Shown here: positions 17,156 through 24,751 of the stretch, piece after piece | Position numbering within the stretch: position 1 is the first letter of the stretch | Layout of the letters: every line of letters begins with the position of its first letter | Assembly (NCBI GenBank): GCA_021108005.1 | Contig: JAIORS010000229.1 | Coordinates: 1 to 41,931 of the forward strand | Direction: 5' to 3' | Source of the DNA: Candidatus Aegiribacteria sp. | GTDB lineage: Bacteria; Fermentibacterota; Fermentibacteria; Fermentibacterales; JCC-6 | Length of the DNA: 41,931 bases | Position numbers and translations under genes: made by a program | The notes under the pieces: model-generated | Told to the model about the DNA's origin: nothing | What the model saw: only the letters and a program-made list of their open reading frames with translations | Database searches by the model: none

Positions 17156-20100
17156 ATGAACAGAGATGTTACCGGCAGTTTCAGCAGTATGGGGATTGAC
17201 GCCCTGACAGGTCTTAACAACAGATCTTATCTCGATACCATTAATGAGACGTATATCCGCAGGGAGGTTGAGTGGTCGCTTCTCATGCTTGATGTTGATC
17301 ACTTCAAGCTTATAAACGATATCTATGGACATTTGACCGGGGACAAGGTTTTAAGGCAGACAGCACTCACCGTACAGGTCAATCTGAAGGAATCAGACAC
17401 AGCAGTAAGATTCGGCGGTGATGAATTCATTGTAGTTCTTCCCGACACAGGGGAAGAGGGGGCATTGGATTTGGCCCAGCGTCTGATCTTCGAAATAAAG
17501 CGTATTTCATTTAAATCAGGTATTCATGTCAGTGTTTCCATAGGAGTAAGCCATAGCAGAACTACCGACGTCTCCATTACGGATATCGTATCACGTGCCG
17601 ATAAAGCTCTTTACAAGGCCAAGGAAACTGGCAGGGGCAGGTTCTTTTTCTTCACTGAGGATTTGACCGAAAACGATATTCCGGAAATCAACTTTTCACA
17701 TCTTGTGGGGCGGAGACCGGAGATTCAGAAACTCAGGCAGCTGCTCGAGGAATCCGTGACCGATTCCAGCAGATTTGCAATTGTTTCCGGAGAGGCCGGT
17801 GTAGGTAAAACAAGACTGGTGGATGAACTGCTGAATTACTGTGATTTCATGAAATCAGTTGTCGTGAAGAACTCGGTAATGGAGCATACACAATATCAGT
17901 CATTTTCCCTTCTGATAGATCCACTCAGGGAAGTGCTGTCCGGTCTTAGCGACAGCGAGTTAACTACTGTACGTATGGCTGTTGAACCCGTTCACCCGGC
18001 TACGCTCGACCTTTTTCCCGAGCTTCAGGCCTCCGTCATGGACGATACTATTTACTTCCGCGAAGAAAGGCTCAGATTCAGGATATTCAGGGATATTTCA
18101 GTTCTTTTTGCGGTCCTGTCCACGATTCATCCAATTACACTGATTCTGGATAATCTGCAATGGATCGCAGAGCCTGATCTGGCAATACTTTCCTTTGTAG
18201 CGAGGAATACCCCGGAGGCTAATATTCTCTATCTATGCATTATGCGAAGGGATGAAACCTCTGAGGATATATTTAAGAAACTCTCGTCAATAAAATCTTC
18301 CCTGCCACTTCTGAGCCTTGAGATTAGTAAAATGACCACTGAAGAAACACGGAACATGATACTCTTCGCGCTGAAGGATCCAAACATACCACAAGATGTA
18401 CAGGAATTCCTGATAGCTCAATCCGGAGGAAACCCGCTGTTTCTTCGCGAACTGCTGACATCATGCGTGGATTCGGGGTACATTTCCTGCAGCAAATCAG
18501 GAGAAAAAAACTATAACCTGCCCGACGATGTTGAAGTGCCTGACAGTATTGGACAGATCATTACGATGAAACTCTCAAACATAAGCACTGAAGCCGGTGA
18601 ATTGCTAAAAATCGTATCCCTTACGCCTGATCAGTTCAACCTTTCACTTCTTGAGGGCATGACAGGCCGCGACAGGGTGGAACTTGCCCGAAGACTGGAT
18701 GAGTGCATAAAAGCCGGGATTATTGAAGAGATCAGCGATGGAAGGAATAACATAAGTTTCAGATTCACAAACGGTGCTGTACGATATTACTTATCCTCAG
18801 ACCTCCCAGGATCACTGAAAGGAACCTACCACCAGAGAATGGCAGCCTATTTTGAAGGATTTTACGAGAAGGGTAGAAAGGAACTTCTTACTGCCGTTGC
18901 GTATCACTATTCCAGAAGCCAGGACAATAGTCATGCTGCCAGGTACGCTCTACTCGCGGCAAATCAGGCCTTAAACACTGGAGCAAACGGAGATGCTATA
19001 CATTGGTACGCGATCTATCTGGACAGGACTCCTGTTGATTCGGAACATGCCAGCATTTTCTCCGTCCAGATTAATCTGGGATCTTTGTATTCGATTACCG
19101 GTGAGGTTGAAAAGGCGGACAATTATCTGAAGAAGGCTCTGGAACTGTCTTCAAGCCCCAAAGAGCTTGCGGCTGTTCATTTAAGGCTTGGAAGGAATAA
19201 TCTTAACAGAAGCCTCTATCCGGAGACTCTTGAGAACTACGATAATGCAGTAAAGATGTGCATGGAAGACGATTCAGCAGATCCAATAGTTTTCAGAACA
19301 CTGATTGAGACACTTTTAGAAACATCTTTTGTGCACAGGCTTCAGGGGAACTACGATAAAGCCTTTTCGTGTCTTGACAGGACTGAAAATATTATGGGTG
19401 AGAACGATGCTGAAATACCTGAGGATATCTTCGCCCTGTACTGCACAAGGAAAGCCGACGTTATCTCGGAACTGGGTTCAGAGGATGAGGCTCTGGAACT
19501 TTATGAAAACGCAATGAAGATATTCGAAGAAATCGATGACATGCCGGGTCAGGCAACAGTACTGAATAATATGCACGAGATCTATTCCCACCAGGGAAAT
19601 TACAGCAGGAGTCTCAGTACACTGGAAGAGGTTATCCGGATGAATATGAAACTGGATGACAAGATGGGCCTGGCAATAGGGTACTACAATATCGCTGGAT
19701 ACTATATGGAAATAAATATGCTTGACCTTGCAATGGAATACTACGATAAATACATGGAAATCAACGATATAATTAAAAATGAACTTGGAAATGGGTATGG
19801 AAAATTCGGTCTTGGCAACCTTTACTGGCTGGAGAGTCAACTGGAAAAATCCAGGTTTTGTCTGGAGGAGGCTTCTGAGATATTCGAAAAGCTGCGGTGC
19901 AATCAGATGGGGACCAAATGTGATCTTTTAATAACCAACATCTTCGTGCGGATGGATGAATTCGAAAAGGCGCAGGAGATACTGGATTCAATCGATATCG
20001 AAACGAGCAATCCTTCAACTGAGATGGAAACACTGTATCTGAGGGGACTTCTGCGGATCTCCCGCGGGGATTCGGATAGAGAATCTCTGGATACTGCAGT

Positions 20101-20392
20101 TACACATTTCAGAACGGTTATTGATTCTTCGGATGAACACTCCGAAGTTGATATTGCGACATACTATTCAGCACTTGCAACTGCCCTTCGAAAACTTGAC
20201 AGGAACGAAGATATGTTTTTGGCTCTAAGAGAAGGTTCTGAGAAATTGGCGAAAGAACTCCAGCGTGTTAGGCCCTACTCTATAAGGAACAGCATGATGA
20301 CAAGACGGGAAATAGCTGAGTTCATCGATACTTGCCGGAACAGTGGTCTTCCATTCCCCCCCGACGGGTTCATTTTCAGTACAGACCGATGA
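17156..20392 (+). CDS. GGDEF-ATPase-TPR signalling protein
   Basis: A 1078-residue multidomain protein. Residues 12-168 are a diguanylate cyclase domain with DALTGLNNR, the DVDHFKLIND metal motif and an intact RFGGDEF (GGDEF 87-91). The inhibitory RxxD site reads KESD (78-81), so product inhibition may be weakened. From 181 comes VGRRPEIQKL and an AAA_16/STAND-type ATPase with P-loop GEAGVGKT (212-219) and a Walker-B-like LILDNLQWI. Residues about 600-1050 are tandem TPR repeats (for example INLGSLYSITGEVEKADNYL). The order GGDEF first, then ATPase and TPR, is unlike LuxR-type MalT regulators because no DNA-binding domain follows. It is probably a c-di-GMP producer gated by a nucleotide-dependent TPR sensor. 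No strong Shine-Dalgarno precedes the ATG. Confidence 0.88.
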   Translation: MNRDVTGSFSSMGIDALTGLNNRSYLDTINETYIRREVEWSLLMLDVDHFKLINDIYGHLTGDKVLRQTALTVQVNLKESDTAVRFGGDEFIVVLPDTGEEGALDLAQRLIFEIKRISFKSGIHVSVSIGVSHSRTTDVSITDIVSRADKALYKAKETGRGRFFFFTEDLTENDIPEINFSHLVGRRPEIQKLRQLLEESVTDSSRFAIVSGEAGVGKTRLVDELLNYCDFMKSVVVKNSVMEHTQYQSFSLLIDPLREVLSGLSDSELTTVRMAVEPVHPATLDLFPELQASVMDDTIYFREERLRFRIFRDISVLFAVLSTIHPITLILDNLQWIAEPDLAILSFVARNTPEANILYLCIMRRDETSEDIFKKLSSIKSSLPLLSLEISKMTTEETRNMILFALKDPNIPQDVQEFLIAQSGGNPLFLRELLTSCVDSGYISCSKSGEKNYNLPDDVEVPDSIGQIITMKLSNISTEAGELLKIVSLTPDQFNLSLLEGMTGRDRVELARRLDECIKAGIIEEISDGRNNISFRFTNGAVRYYLSSDLPGSLKGTYHQRMAAYFEGFYEKGRKELLTAVAYHYSRSQDNSHAARYALLAANQALNTGANGDAIHWYAIYLDRTPVDSEHASIFSVQINLGSLYSITGEVEKADNYLKKALELSSSPKELAAVHLRLGRNNLNRSLYPETLENYDNAVKMCMEDDSADPIVFRTLIETLLETSFVHRLQGNYDKAFSCLDRTENIMGENDAEIPEDIFALYCTRKADVISELGSEDEALELYENAMKIFEEIDDMPGQATVLNNMHEIYSHQGNYSRSLSTLEEVIRMNMKLDDKMGLAIGYYNIAGYYMEINMLDLAMEYYDKYMEINDIIKNELGNGYGKFGLGNLYWLESQLEKSRFCLEEASEIFEKLRCNQMGTKCDLLITNIFVRMDEFEKAQEILDSIDIETSNPSTEMETLYLRGLLRISRGDSDRESLDTAVTHFRTVIDSSDEHSEVDIATYYSALATALRKLDRNEDMFLALREGSEKLAKELQRVRPYSIRNSMMTRREIAEFIDTCRNSGLPFPPDGFIFSTDR

Positions 20393-20498
20393 AACATCCT
20401 CAGAGATTCTGTGATTCAGAAGGCAAGCCCTGTTCAATCAGGAAGGTTTTTGAATGACTTTCGACTTCGGCCTGGTAAACGACTGGTCAGGTTAAAGT

Positions 20499-21245
20499 TT
20501 GACCCTTGAGAAACTGAACCGGCAGCTGAGACAGTGCAAAGAGTGCAAATTATCCCTTACGCGAAGCAACGTTATCTGTGGGGAAGGCAGTCCGCAAGCA
20601 CATCTGATGCTTGTTGCACAGGCTCCAGGAGAGCATGAGGATATTAAAAACAGGATGTTTATCGGTCCATCCGGTCATATCCTCAATCGTTTTCTTGCGA
20701 AGGGTGGAATCAAAAAAAAAGATATTTACATGACCAATCTTGTTAAATGCAACCTTCCGGGTAATAGGAAACCGAAGAAGGTTGAAATAGACCTTTGCTG
20801 CAGATACCTTGAAAAAGAAATTGAACTGGTGAATCCGTCGGTAATCGCGACCATGGGTTATTATGCTGCAAGATACATTTTCGGGAAGTACGGTATTGAT
20901 TTTCCCGAATCAAAAGTGGATGTTCCGGAAATCTTCGGAAAACTCTTCCACGCAGGCTCCGTGAACCTGTATCCAATGGGCCATACCGCTGTGATACTCT
21001 ATCATCCCGCCTTAGAAACCGGTATGGAAAAGCACTACCGCAAGCTGTATGTTCTATCAAGAAGATGTAAGTGGTTCGATGTCTGTCCCATGAAATATTT
21101 CAGTGATAATGGAATGATAGAGAAGAAGTGGACAGCATACTACTGCAAAGGAGACTGGGAAAGCTGTGTAAGGTACTGGAAAGAGGAAAATGGCGAGTAT
21201 CATCCGGACGAGATGTTACCCGACGGATCGATTATGAAAAAATAG
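20499..21245 (+). CDS. Family-4-like uracil-DNA glycosylase with extra C-terminal domain
   Basis: A 248-residue Fe-S uracil-DNA glycosylase, removing uracil from DNA for base excision repair. The four cluster cysteines match family 4: Cys13, Cys16, Cys84 and Cys100. Motif A is VAQAPGEHED and the later His motif is ILYHPAL. Family-4 enzymes usually have GEAPG, so Gln replaces the Glu before APG. After about residue 190 there is an added Cys-containing region (CKWFDVCP, then YYCKGDWESCVRYW, and HPDEMLPDGSI), which could bind another metal. The start is probably TTG at 20499, as no ATG fits before the first cysteine. The stop lies inside the left arm of an inverted repeat, 78 bases before the DNA methyltransferase gene. 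Confidence 0.85.
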   Translation: MTLEKLNRQLRQCKECKLSLTRSNVICGEGSPQAHLMLVAQAPGEHEDIKNRMFIGPSGHILNRFLAKGGIKKKDIYMTNLVKCNLPGNRKPKKVEIDLCCRYLEKEIELVNPSVIATMGYYAARYIFGKYGIDFPESKVDVPEIFGKLFHAGSVNLYPMGHTAVILYHPALETGMEKHYRKLYVLSRRCKWFDVCPMKYFSDNGMIEKKWTAYYCKGDWESCVRYWKEENGEYHPDEMLPDGSIMKK

Positions 21246-21349
21246 GGACGGAGGCTTTTTAAACTAAAATGGTGAATAAAATACACAAATATCTTTCATT
21301 AGATACGTATTATTAGCTAATCATGAATAAAATGCCTCCGTCCCTATTT
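21240..21349. repeat. Inverted repeat with 16-base perfect arms (110 bp)
   Basis: The left arm AAATAGGGACGGAGGC (21240-21255) is the exact reverse complement of GCCTCCGTCCCTATTT (21334-21349). Past one mismatch a few further bases pair (TTTTA with TAAAA). The 78-base centre is AT-rich. The left arm contains the stop of the uracil-DNA glycosylase gene; the right arm begins within the first codons of the next gene. The shape is that of a small palindromic mobile element (MITE or REP-like) or a long stem-loop between two repair genes. No target-site duplication is obvious. Confidence 0.8.
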
Positions 21350-21898
21350 AATTACAGTCTGCGGACTCAATTCAACGAAGTATGCATTGTATGGAATGAG
21401 ACCGGCAGCAGAACAACAGTAAGAAGGATCTTTCTCAGCGGTGAAAACAAATCAGCCTCAGCGTTTGCTTCAGCTAATTTTCCTGGAGTATTGCCTTCTG
21501 CAAATCATGCCATAAAGCGGCTTGCCGATGAAATAATAATCATGCTGTCAGGACATGTACCGGATTTCAATGAAGATATCCTCGACTTCAGAGTATGCTC
21601 CGGCTTTCAGCGAAAAGTGCTAATGGAGGAGAGGAAGATTCCAGGAGGAGTAGTACTCAGCTACAGCCAGCTTGCACTGAAGCTGGGCATACCGAGCAGC
21701 GCGAGAGCAGCAGGTAACGCGCTGGCCACAAATCCGTTCCCCCTGGTGATTCCGTGCCATAGAACGATAAGGGCAGACGGCAGAGTCGGAAACTATCAGG
21801 GTGGCTCGACCATGAAACGCGCACTGCTTGAAATGGAGGGAATATCCTTCAGCGCATCAGGTAAGGTGCTCGAAGAAAGATCTAAATCTCCAGGATGA
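21323..21898 (+). CDS. ogt: Methylated-DNA-protein-cysteine methyltransferase
   Basis: A 191-residue suicide repair protein that transfers the methyl group of O6-methylguanine in DNA to its own Cys. The active site IPCHRTI places acceptor Cys145, followed by GRVGNYQGG and KRALLEMEG as in the family. The helix-turn-helix part is SYSQLALKLGIPSSARAAGNALATNP. The beginning is uncertain: ATG 21323 or ATG 21332 both lack a Shine-Dalgarno, and the right arm of the inverted repeat encodes residues MPPSLF. Insertion of that element may have changed the native N-terminus. The 3' end overlaps the next gene by ATGA. Confidence 0.92.
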   Translation: MNKMPPSLFNYSLRTQFNEVCIVWNETGSRTTVRRIFLSGENKSASAFASANFPGVLPSANHAIKRLADEIIIMLSGHVPDFNEDILDFRVCSGFQRKVLMEERKIPGGVVLSYSQLALKLGIPSSARAAGNALATNPFPLVIPCHRTIRADGRVGNYQGGSTMKRALLEMEGISFSASGKVLEERSKSPG

Positions 21899-22362
21899 TT
21901 ATGCAATTGTCAGCAGCTGTTTCTGAAGAGCTTCGGAATAAGGTAAAGGAACCCTCTTTCTTCCGGGATGTAATGAACCTTATTAAAGAGAATAACATTT
22001 CACTTTCATCAATGGGTGACGATCATGCTGTAAGGGAACGTTTTTCTGTCCTCTTCGAAGAACAGAAGCGGAGGCTTGATAACTGGGTGAAAACCAAAGG
22101 CGTTGATGCTGCCAGTGAAAAACTCCTTGCTTACCTTGAATCGAAATCCTTCTGGTTCTGGCTTCAAAAGCAACTGGATTCAGCGATCGGAAAACTCAGA
22201 GAAATGACCGAGCAGAAAATTCATTCTGAGGAGTTCAGGAAAACCGTAAATGATCTTATGCTGCAGTTCGCCGCCAAAATCATTTTGAATGCGAAGAAGA
22301 ATGCCTGGGTACAGGTAACAGAGATCTTAGTAGATATAACCGGAATTGGAGAAGTAAAATGA
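21895..22362 (+). CDS. Small helical cytoplasmic protein of unknown function
   Basis: A 155-residue protein predicted to be almost all alpha helix, charged and without membrane segments or signal peptide. A central segment SKSFWFWLQKQLDSAIGKL is aromatic and amphipathic, and the last third (LMLQFAAKIILNAKKNAWVQVTEILV) is an amphipathic helix that might lie on a membrane. I do not recognise the family. It overlaps both neighbours by ATGA (with the methyltransferase at 21895-21898 and with the DUF1232 gene at 22359-22362), so it is part of one coupled unit. A partner role for the DUF1232 membrane protein is the simplest guess. Confidence 0.7.
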   Translation: MIMQLSAAVSEELRNKVKEPSFFRDVMNLIKENNISLSSMGDDHAVRERFSVLFEEQKRRLDNWVKTKGVDAASEKLLAYLESKSFWFWLQKQLDSAIGKLREMTEQKIHSEEFRKTVNDLMLQFAAKIILNAKKNAWVQVTEILVDITGIGEVK

Positions 22363-22754
22363 CCAGGAGGAATATCTCCGAGGAAGAAGCAAGGGGAGCT
22401 CTTGAGAAGGGTGCCAGGAACGTTAGTGATGAAGACGTTACAAAGGTGGTGAAGAAGGCTGAGGAAATAGAAGGCAAATTCAGAACGAAGGGACCGCTTA
22501 AGAGATTCATAGACGATGTGAAGCTGATGATCTCCCTCGTGAAGGATTACGCTAACGGTAACTACAGGTCAATCCCCTACTGGACAATTGCCGCGGTAGT
22601 AGCTGCGCTAATCTATGTGATTAATCCCGTTGACCTTATTCCAGATTTTATCCCTGTAATCGGGTTTGTGGATGATGCAGCCGTTGTAAGTGTTTGTCTT
22701 CTTCTGGTAGAGCAGGATCTTGTGAAGTACAGGGAATGGAAAGCAAAGCAGTAG
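22359..22754 (+). CDS. YkvA-type DUF1232 membrane protein
   Basis: A 131-residue protein. The C-terminal half is the DUF1232 domain with its signature: AALIYVINPVDLIPDFIPVI followed by GFVDDAAVV. It forms two hydrophobic segments around a Pro/Asp-rich turn (PVDLIPDFIP). The N-terminal 50 residues are charged and helical (SEEEARGALEKGARNVSDED). Biochemical function of the family is not established. The start codon overlaps the preceding stop (ATGA), so translation is coupled to the helical protein. No terminator is visible after the stop. Confidence 0.88.
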   Translation: MTRRNISEEEARGALEKGARNVSDEDVTKVVKKAEEIEGKFRTKGPLKRFIDDVKLMISLVKDYANGNYRSIPYWTIAAVVAALIYVINPVDLIPDFIPVIGFVDDAAVVSVCLLLVEQDLVKYREWKAKQ

Positions 22755-22838
22755 CTCGCCTTCTAACACTTGACATAATACTATATTCCATTCTTCGGTT
22801 ACAGTTTGTGAAAATTGATATTGAAAGGTTACTGGAAT

Positions 22839-24041
22839 ATGTATACTGACAGCTTTCGTGAGGCACTGATATCGAAGCTTGAAAAGACCGCGGAGAACGG
22901 TACTTTCAAGAGGGAACGGATCATTACCACAAGGCAGGGAACGGAAGTAGGAGTTCAGAATTCGGGAGAAGTCCTGAATTTCTGCGCAAATAACTACCTT
23001 GGGCTTTCAGGCGATCAGAGGTTGGTTGAGAAGGCCTGCGAGATACTTGAGGAGCGTGGCTTTGGTCTTTCATCGGTTCGCTTCATATGTGGTACGCAGG
23101 ATATTCATAAAGAACTGGAAAAGAAGATAGCGGATTTCCTCCTCAAGGATGATACAATACTCTATTCGAGCTGCTTTGATGCCAACGGAGGGCTTTTTGA
23201 ACCTCTGCTGACGGATGCTGACGCCATTATCTCCGACCAGTTGAACCATGCTTCAATCATCGATGGTGTAAGGCTCTGTAAGGCAAAAAGGTATCGCTAC
23301 AGCCATGCCGATCTTGAAGATCTTGAAGCGGTGCTTGTTCACGCCCGCAGGGCCAGGATTAAAGCCATCGTTACTGACGGCGTCTTCTCCATGGACGGGG
23401 AAATAGCTCCTCTACCGGGCATATGCGATCTCGCGGAAAAATACGGAGCACTTCTTATTGTCGATGACTCACATGCAACTGGATTCATAGGTGATTCGGG
23501 AAGAGGCAGTATTGAATACCATGGAGTTATGGAGAGGGTGGATATCGTGACATCGACCTTCGGAAAGGCTCTTGGTGGTGCCTCAGGCGGGTTCACTTCC
23601 GGACCATCGGAGGTAATAGAGATGCTCCGGCAGCGATCCAGACCGTACCTTTTCTCAAATACACTCGCCCCTGTAGTTGCAGGGACAACCCTTGCCGTCA
23701 TTGACCTGATCGAGAAATCAAGCGAAGAAAGAGACAAACTCAGGGATAACCAGAGACGCTTCAGAAAGAAGATGACCGAAGCGGGATTCAGGATTATTAA
23801 AAGTGATCATCCTATAGTACCTGTGCTTTTCGGCCATCTGCCTGATGATGCGGCGCTTGCCCAGAAATTCGCGGATGAACTGCTTCGAAAAGGGATATAC
23901 GCGATAGGATTCTTCTATCCAGTTGTTCCAAAGGGGGAATCCAGGATAAGGGTTCAACTGTCGGCGGCCCATACAACAGAACAGGTTGATATCTGTGTTG
24001 AAGCGTTCAGGGATGTCGGTAGAAAACTTGAAGTACTGTAG
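22839..24041 (+). CDS. kbl: Glycine C-acetyltransferase (2-amino-3-ketobutyrate CoA ligase)
   Basis: A 400-residue PLP enzyme that cleaves 2-amino-3-ketobutyrate with CoA to glycine and acetyl-CoA, second step of threonine degradation. It matches the Escherichia coli enzyme along its whole length: NFCANNYLGL, SVRFICGTQDIHKELE, SSCFDANGG, NHASIIDGVRLCKAKRYRY, VDDSHATGF (208-216), PLP Lys243 in TFGKALGGASGG, and GFFYPVVPKGESRIR. I chose ATG 22839 because the protein then begins MYTDSFREAL like its relatives; a TTG 24 bases upstream (22815) is the alternative. Its first-step partner, threonine 3-dehydrogenase, is encoded about 10 kb downstream. It differs clearly from the paralogue at 11858-13105. 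Confidence 0.95.
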   Translation: MYTDSFREALISKLEKTAENGTFKRERIITTRQGTEVGVQNSGEVLNFCANNYLGLSGDQRLVEKACEILEERGFGLSSVRFICGTQDIHKELEKKIADFLLKDDTILYSSCFDANGGLFEPLLTDADAIISDQLNHASIIDGVRLCKAKRYRYSHADLEDLEAVLVHARRARIKAIVTDGVFSMDGEIAPLPGICDLAEKYGALLIVDDSHATGFIGDSGRGSIEYHGVMERVDIVTSTFGKALGGASGGFTSGPSEVIEMLRQRSRPYLFSNTLAPVVAGTTLAVIDLIEKSSEERDKLRDNQRRFRKKMTEAGFRIIKSDHPIVPVLFGHLPDDAALAQKFADELLRKGIYAIGFFYPVVPKGESRIRVQLSAAHTTEQVDICVEAFRDVGRKLEVL

Positions 24042-24059
24042 CCTAAGTATTTGTCCCAC

Positions 24060-24094
24060 TTGACATAGGGTGCTCTGTATTACAGATACCCTAT
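24060..24094 (+). promoter_or_regulatory. Promoter with palindromic operator before the winged-helix gene
   Basis: A perfect -35 TTGACA (24060-24065) is followed by a -10-like TACAGA (24081-24086, spacing 15). A nested dyad covers the promoter: the outer arms ATAGGGT (24065-24071) and ACCCTAT (24088-24094) are inverted copies, and inside lies the perfect 13-base palindrome TCTGTATTACAGA (24074-24086). The right arm abuts the ATG at 24095, so a transcript would have almost no leader. The layout suggests autoregulation by the winged-helix protein that follows. Confidence 0.6.
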
Positions 24095-24739
24095 ATGAGT
24101 ACAAAATCTATTGACGAATCGTTGTTCGGCAGGATACGACGTGAACTTCTCCAACTCTTCTTTCTGAATCCGGGGAGATCGTTTTTTCTGCTTGAACTTG
24201 TGGATATTCTCCGAACGGGAAGGGGAGGGGTTCAGCGGGAGCTTTCCAACCTTGTTGAATCCGGGATTATTACAAGAGAAAAATCAGGCATGAAGGTTCT
24301 TTTCAGCCTTTCGGAAAGCTGTCCCATTACCGATGAGATGCAGAAACTCCTTGTTAAACTTGTGGATTATGAGGATATGCTATCTCTTGCGGTCAGTGAT
24401 CATGCGACGTTTATTAAAACCGCTGCTATGTACTCACCGCAAGAAGGGGAGTACTCACCTTCACTGAAACTGCTGGTGTCATGCGATGATTCCTGTGAAG
24501 AATTCCTCAAGGAAATCAAAAGAATAGAACTGCTTATCGGCAGGAAAATCGAATTGATGATAGTAAGAACTTACGAGCTGAAAGAATACATCAGAAGCAG
24601 AACTGAGGCGCAGTGGATATTGAATGGGACATGGACATTGCTTGCGGGAACTGAGAAGGATCTCGAGCCTGAGCAAATTCGGAAGGAAAGCGTCATCAGT
24701 GAACCCGATCTGTTCTCGGGAACGGATTTCAGCTGGTAA
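24095..24739 (+). CDS. Winged-helix regulator with degenerate nucleotidyltransferase-like tail
   Basis: A 214-residue protein. Residues 8-75 form an ArsR-like winged helix (RRELLQLFFLNPGRSFFLLE, then GGVQRELSNLVESGIITREK and the wing KVLFSL). Many such proteins carry a MNT-type nucleotidyltransferase domain behind it; here the C-terminal part (LKLLVSCDD, then IGRKIELMIVRTYELKEYI) has that fold's spacing but no GSxxxG and no clear metal Asp pair, so it is probably a non-catalytic ligand-binding or remnant domain. It sits downstream of a palindromic operator and 12 bases before an MFS transporter gene, which it may control. Effector unknown. Confidence 0.75.
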   Translation: MSTKSIDESLFGRIRRELLQLFFLNPGRSFFLLELVDILRTGRGGVQRELSNLVESGIITREKSGMKVLFSLSESCPITDEMQKLLVKLVDYEDMLSLAVSDHATFIKTAAMYSPQEGEYSPSLKLLVSCDDSCEEFLKEIKRIELLIGRKIELMIVRTYELKEYIRSRTEAQWILNGTWTLLAGTEKDLEPEQIRKESVISEPDLFSGTDFSW

Positions 24740-24751
24740 TGGAATAGAGTT

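Noticed and set aside
22771-22776. TTGACA before kbl as a promoter
   Set aside because: The flanking CACTTGACATA matches the start of the 24060 promoter, but no -10 box stands 15-18 bases further on.
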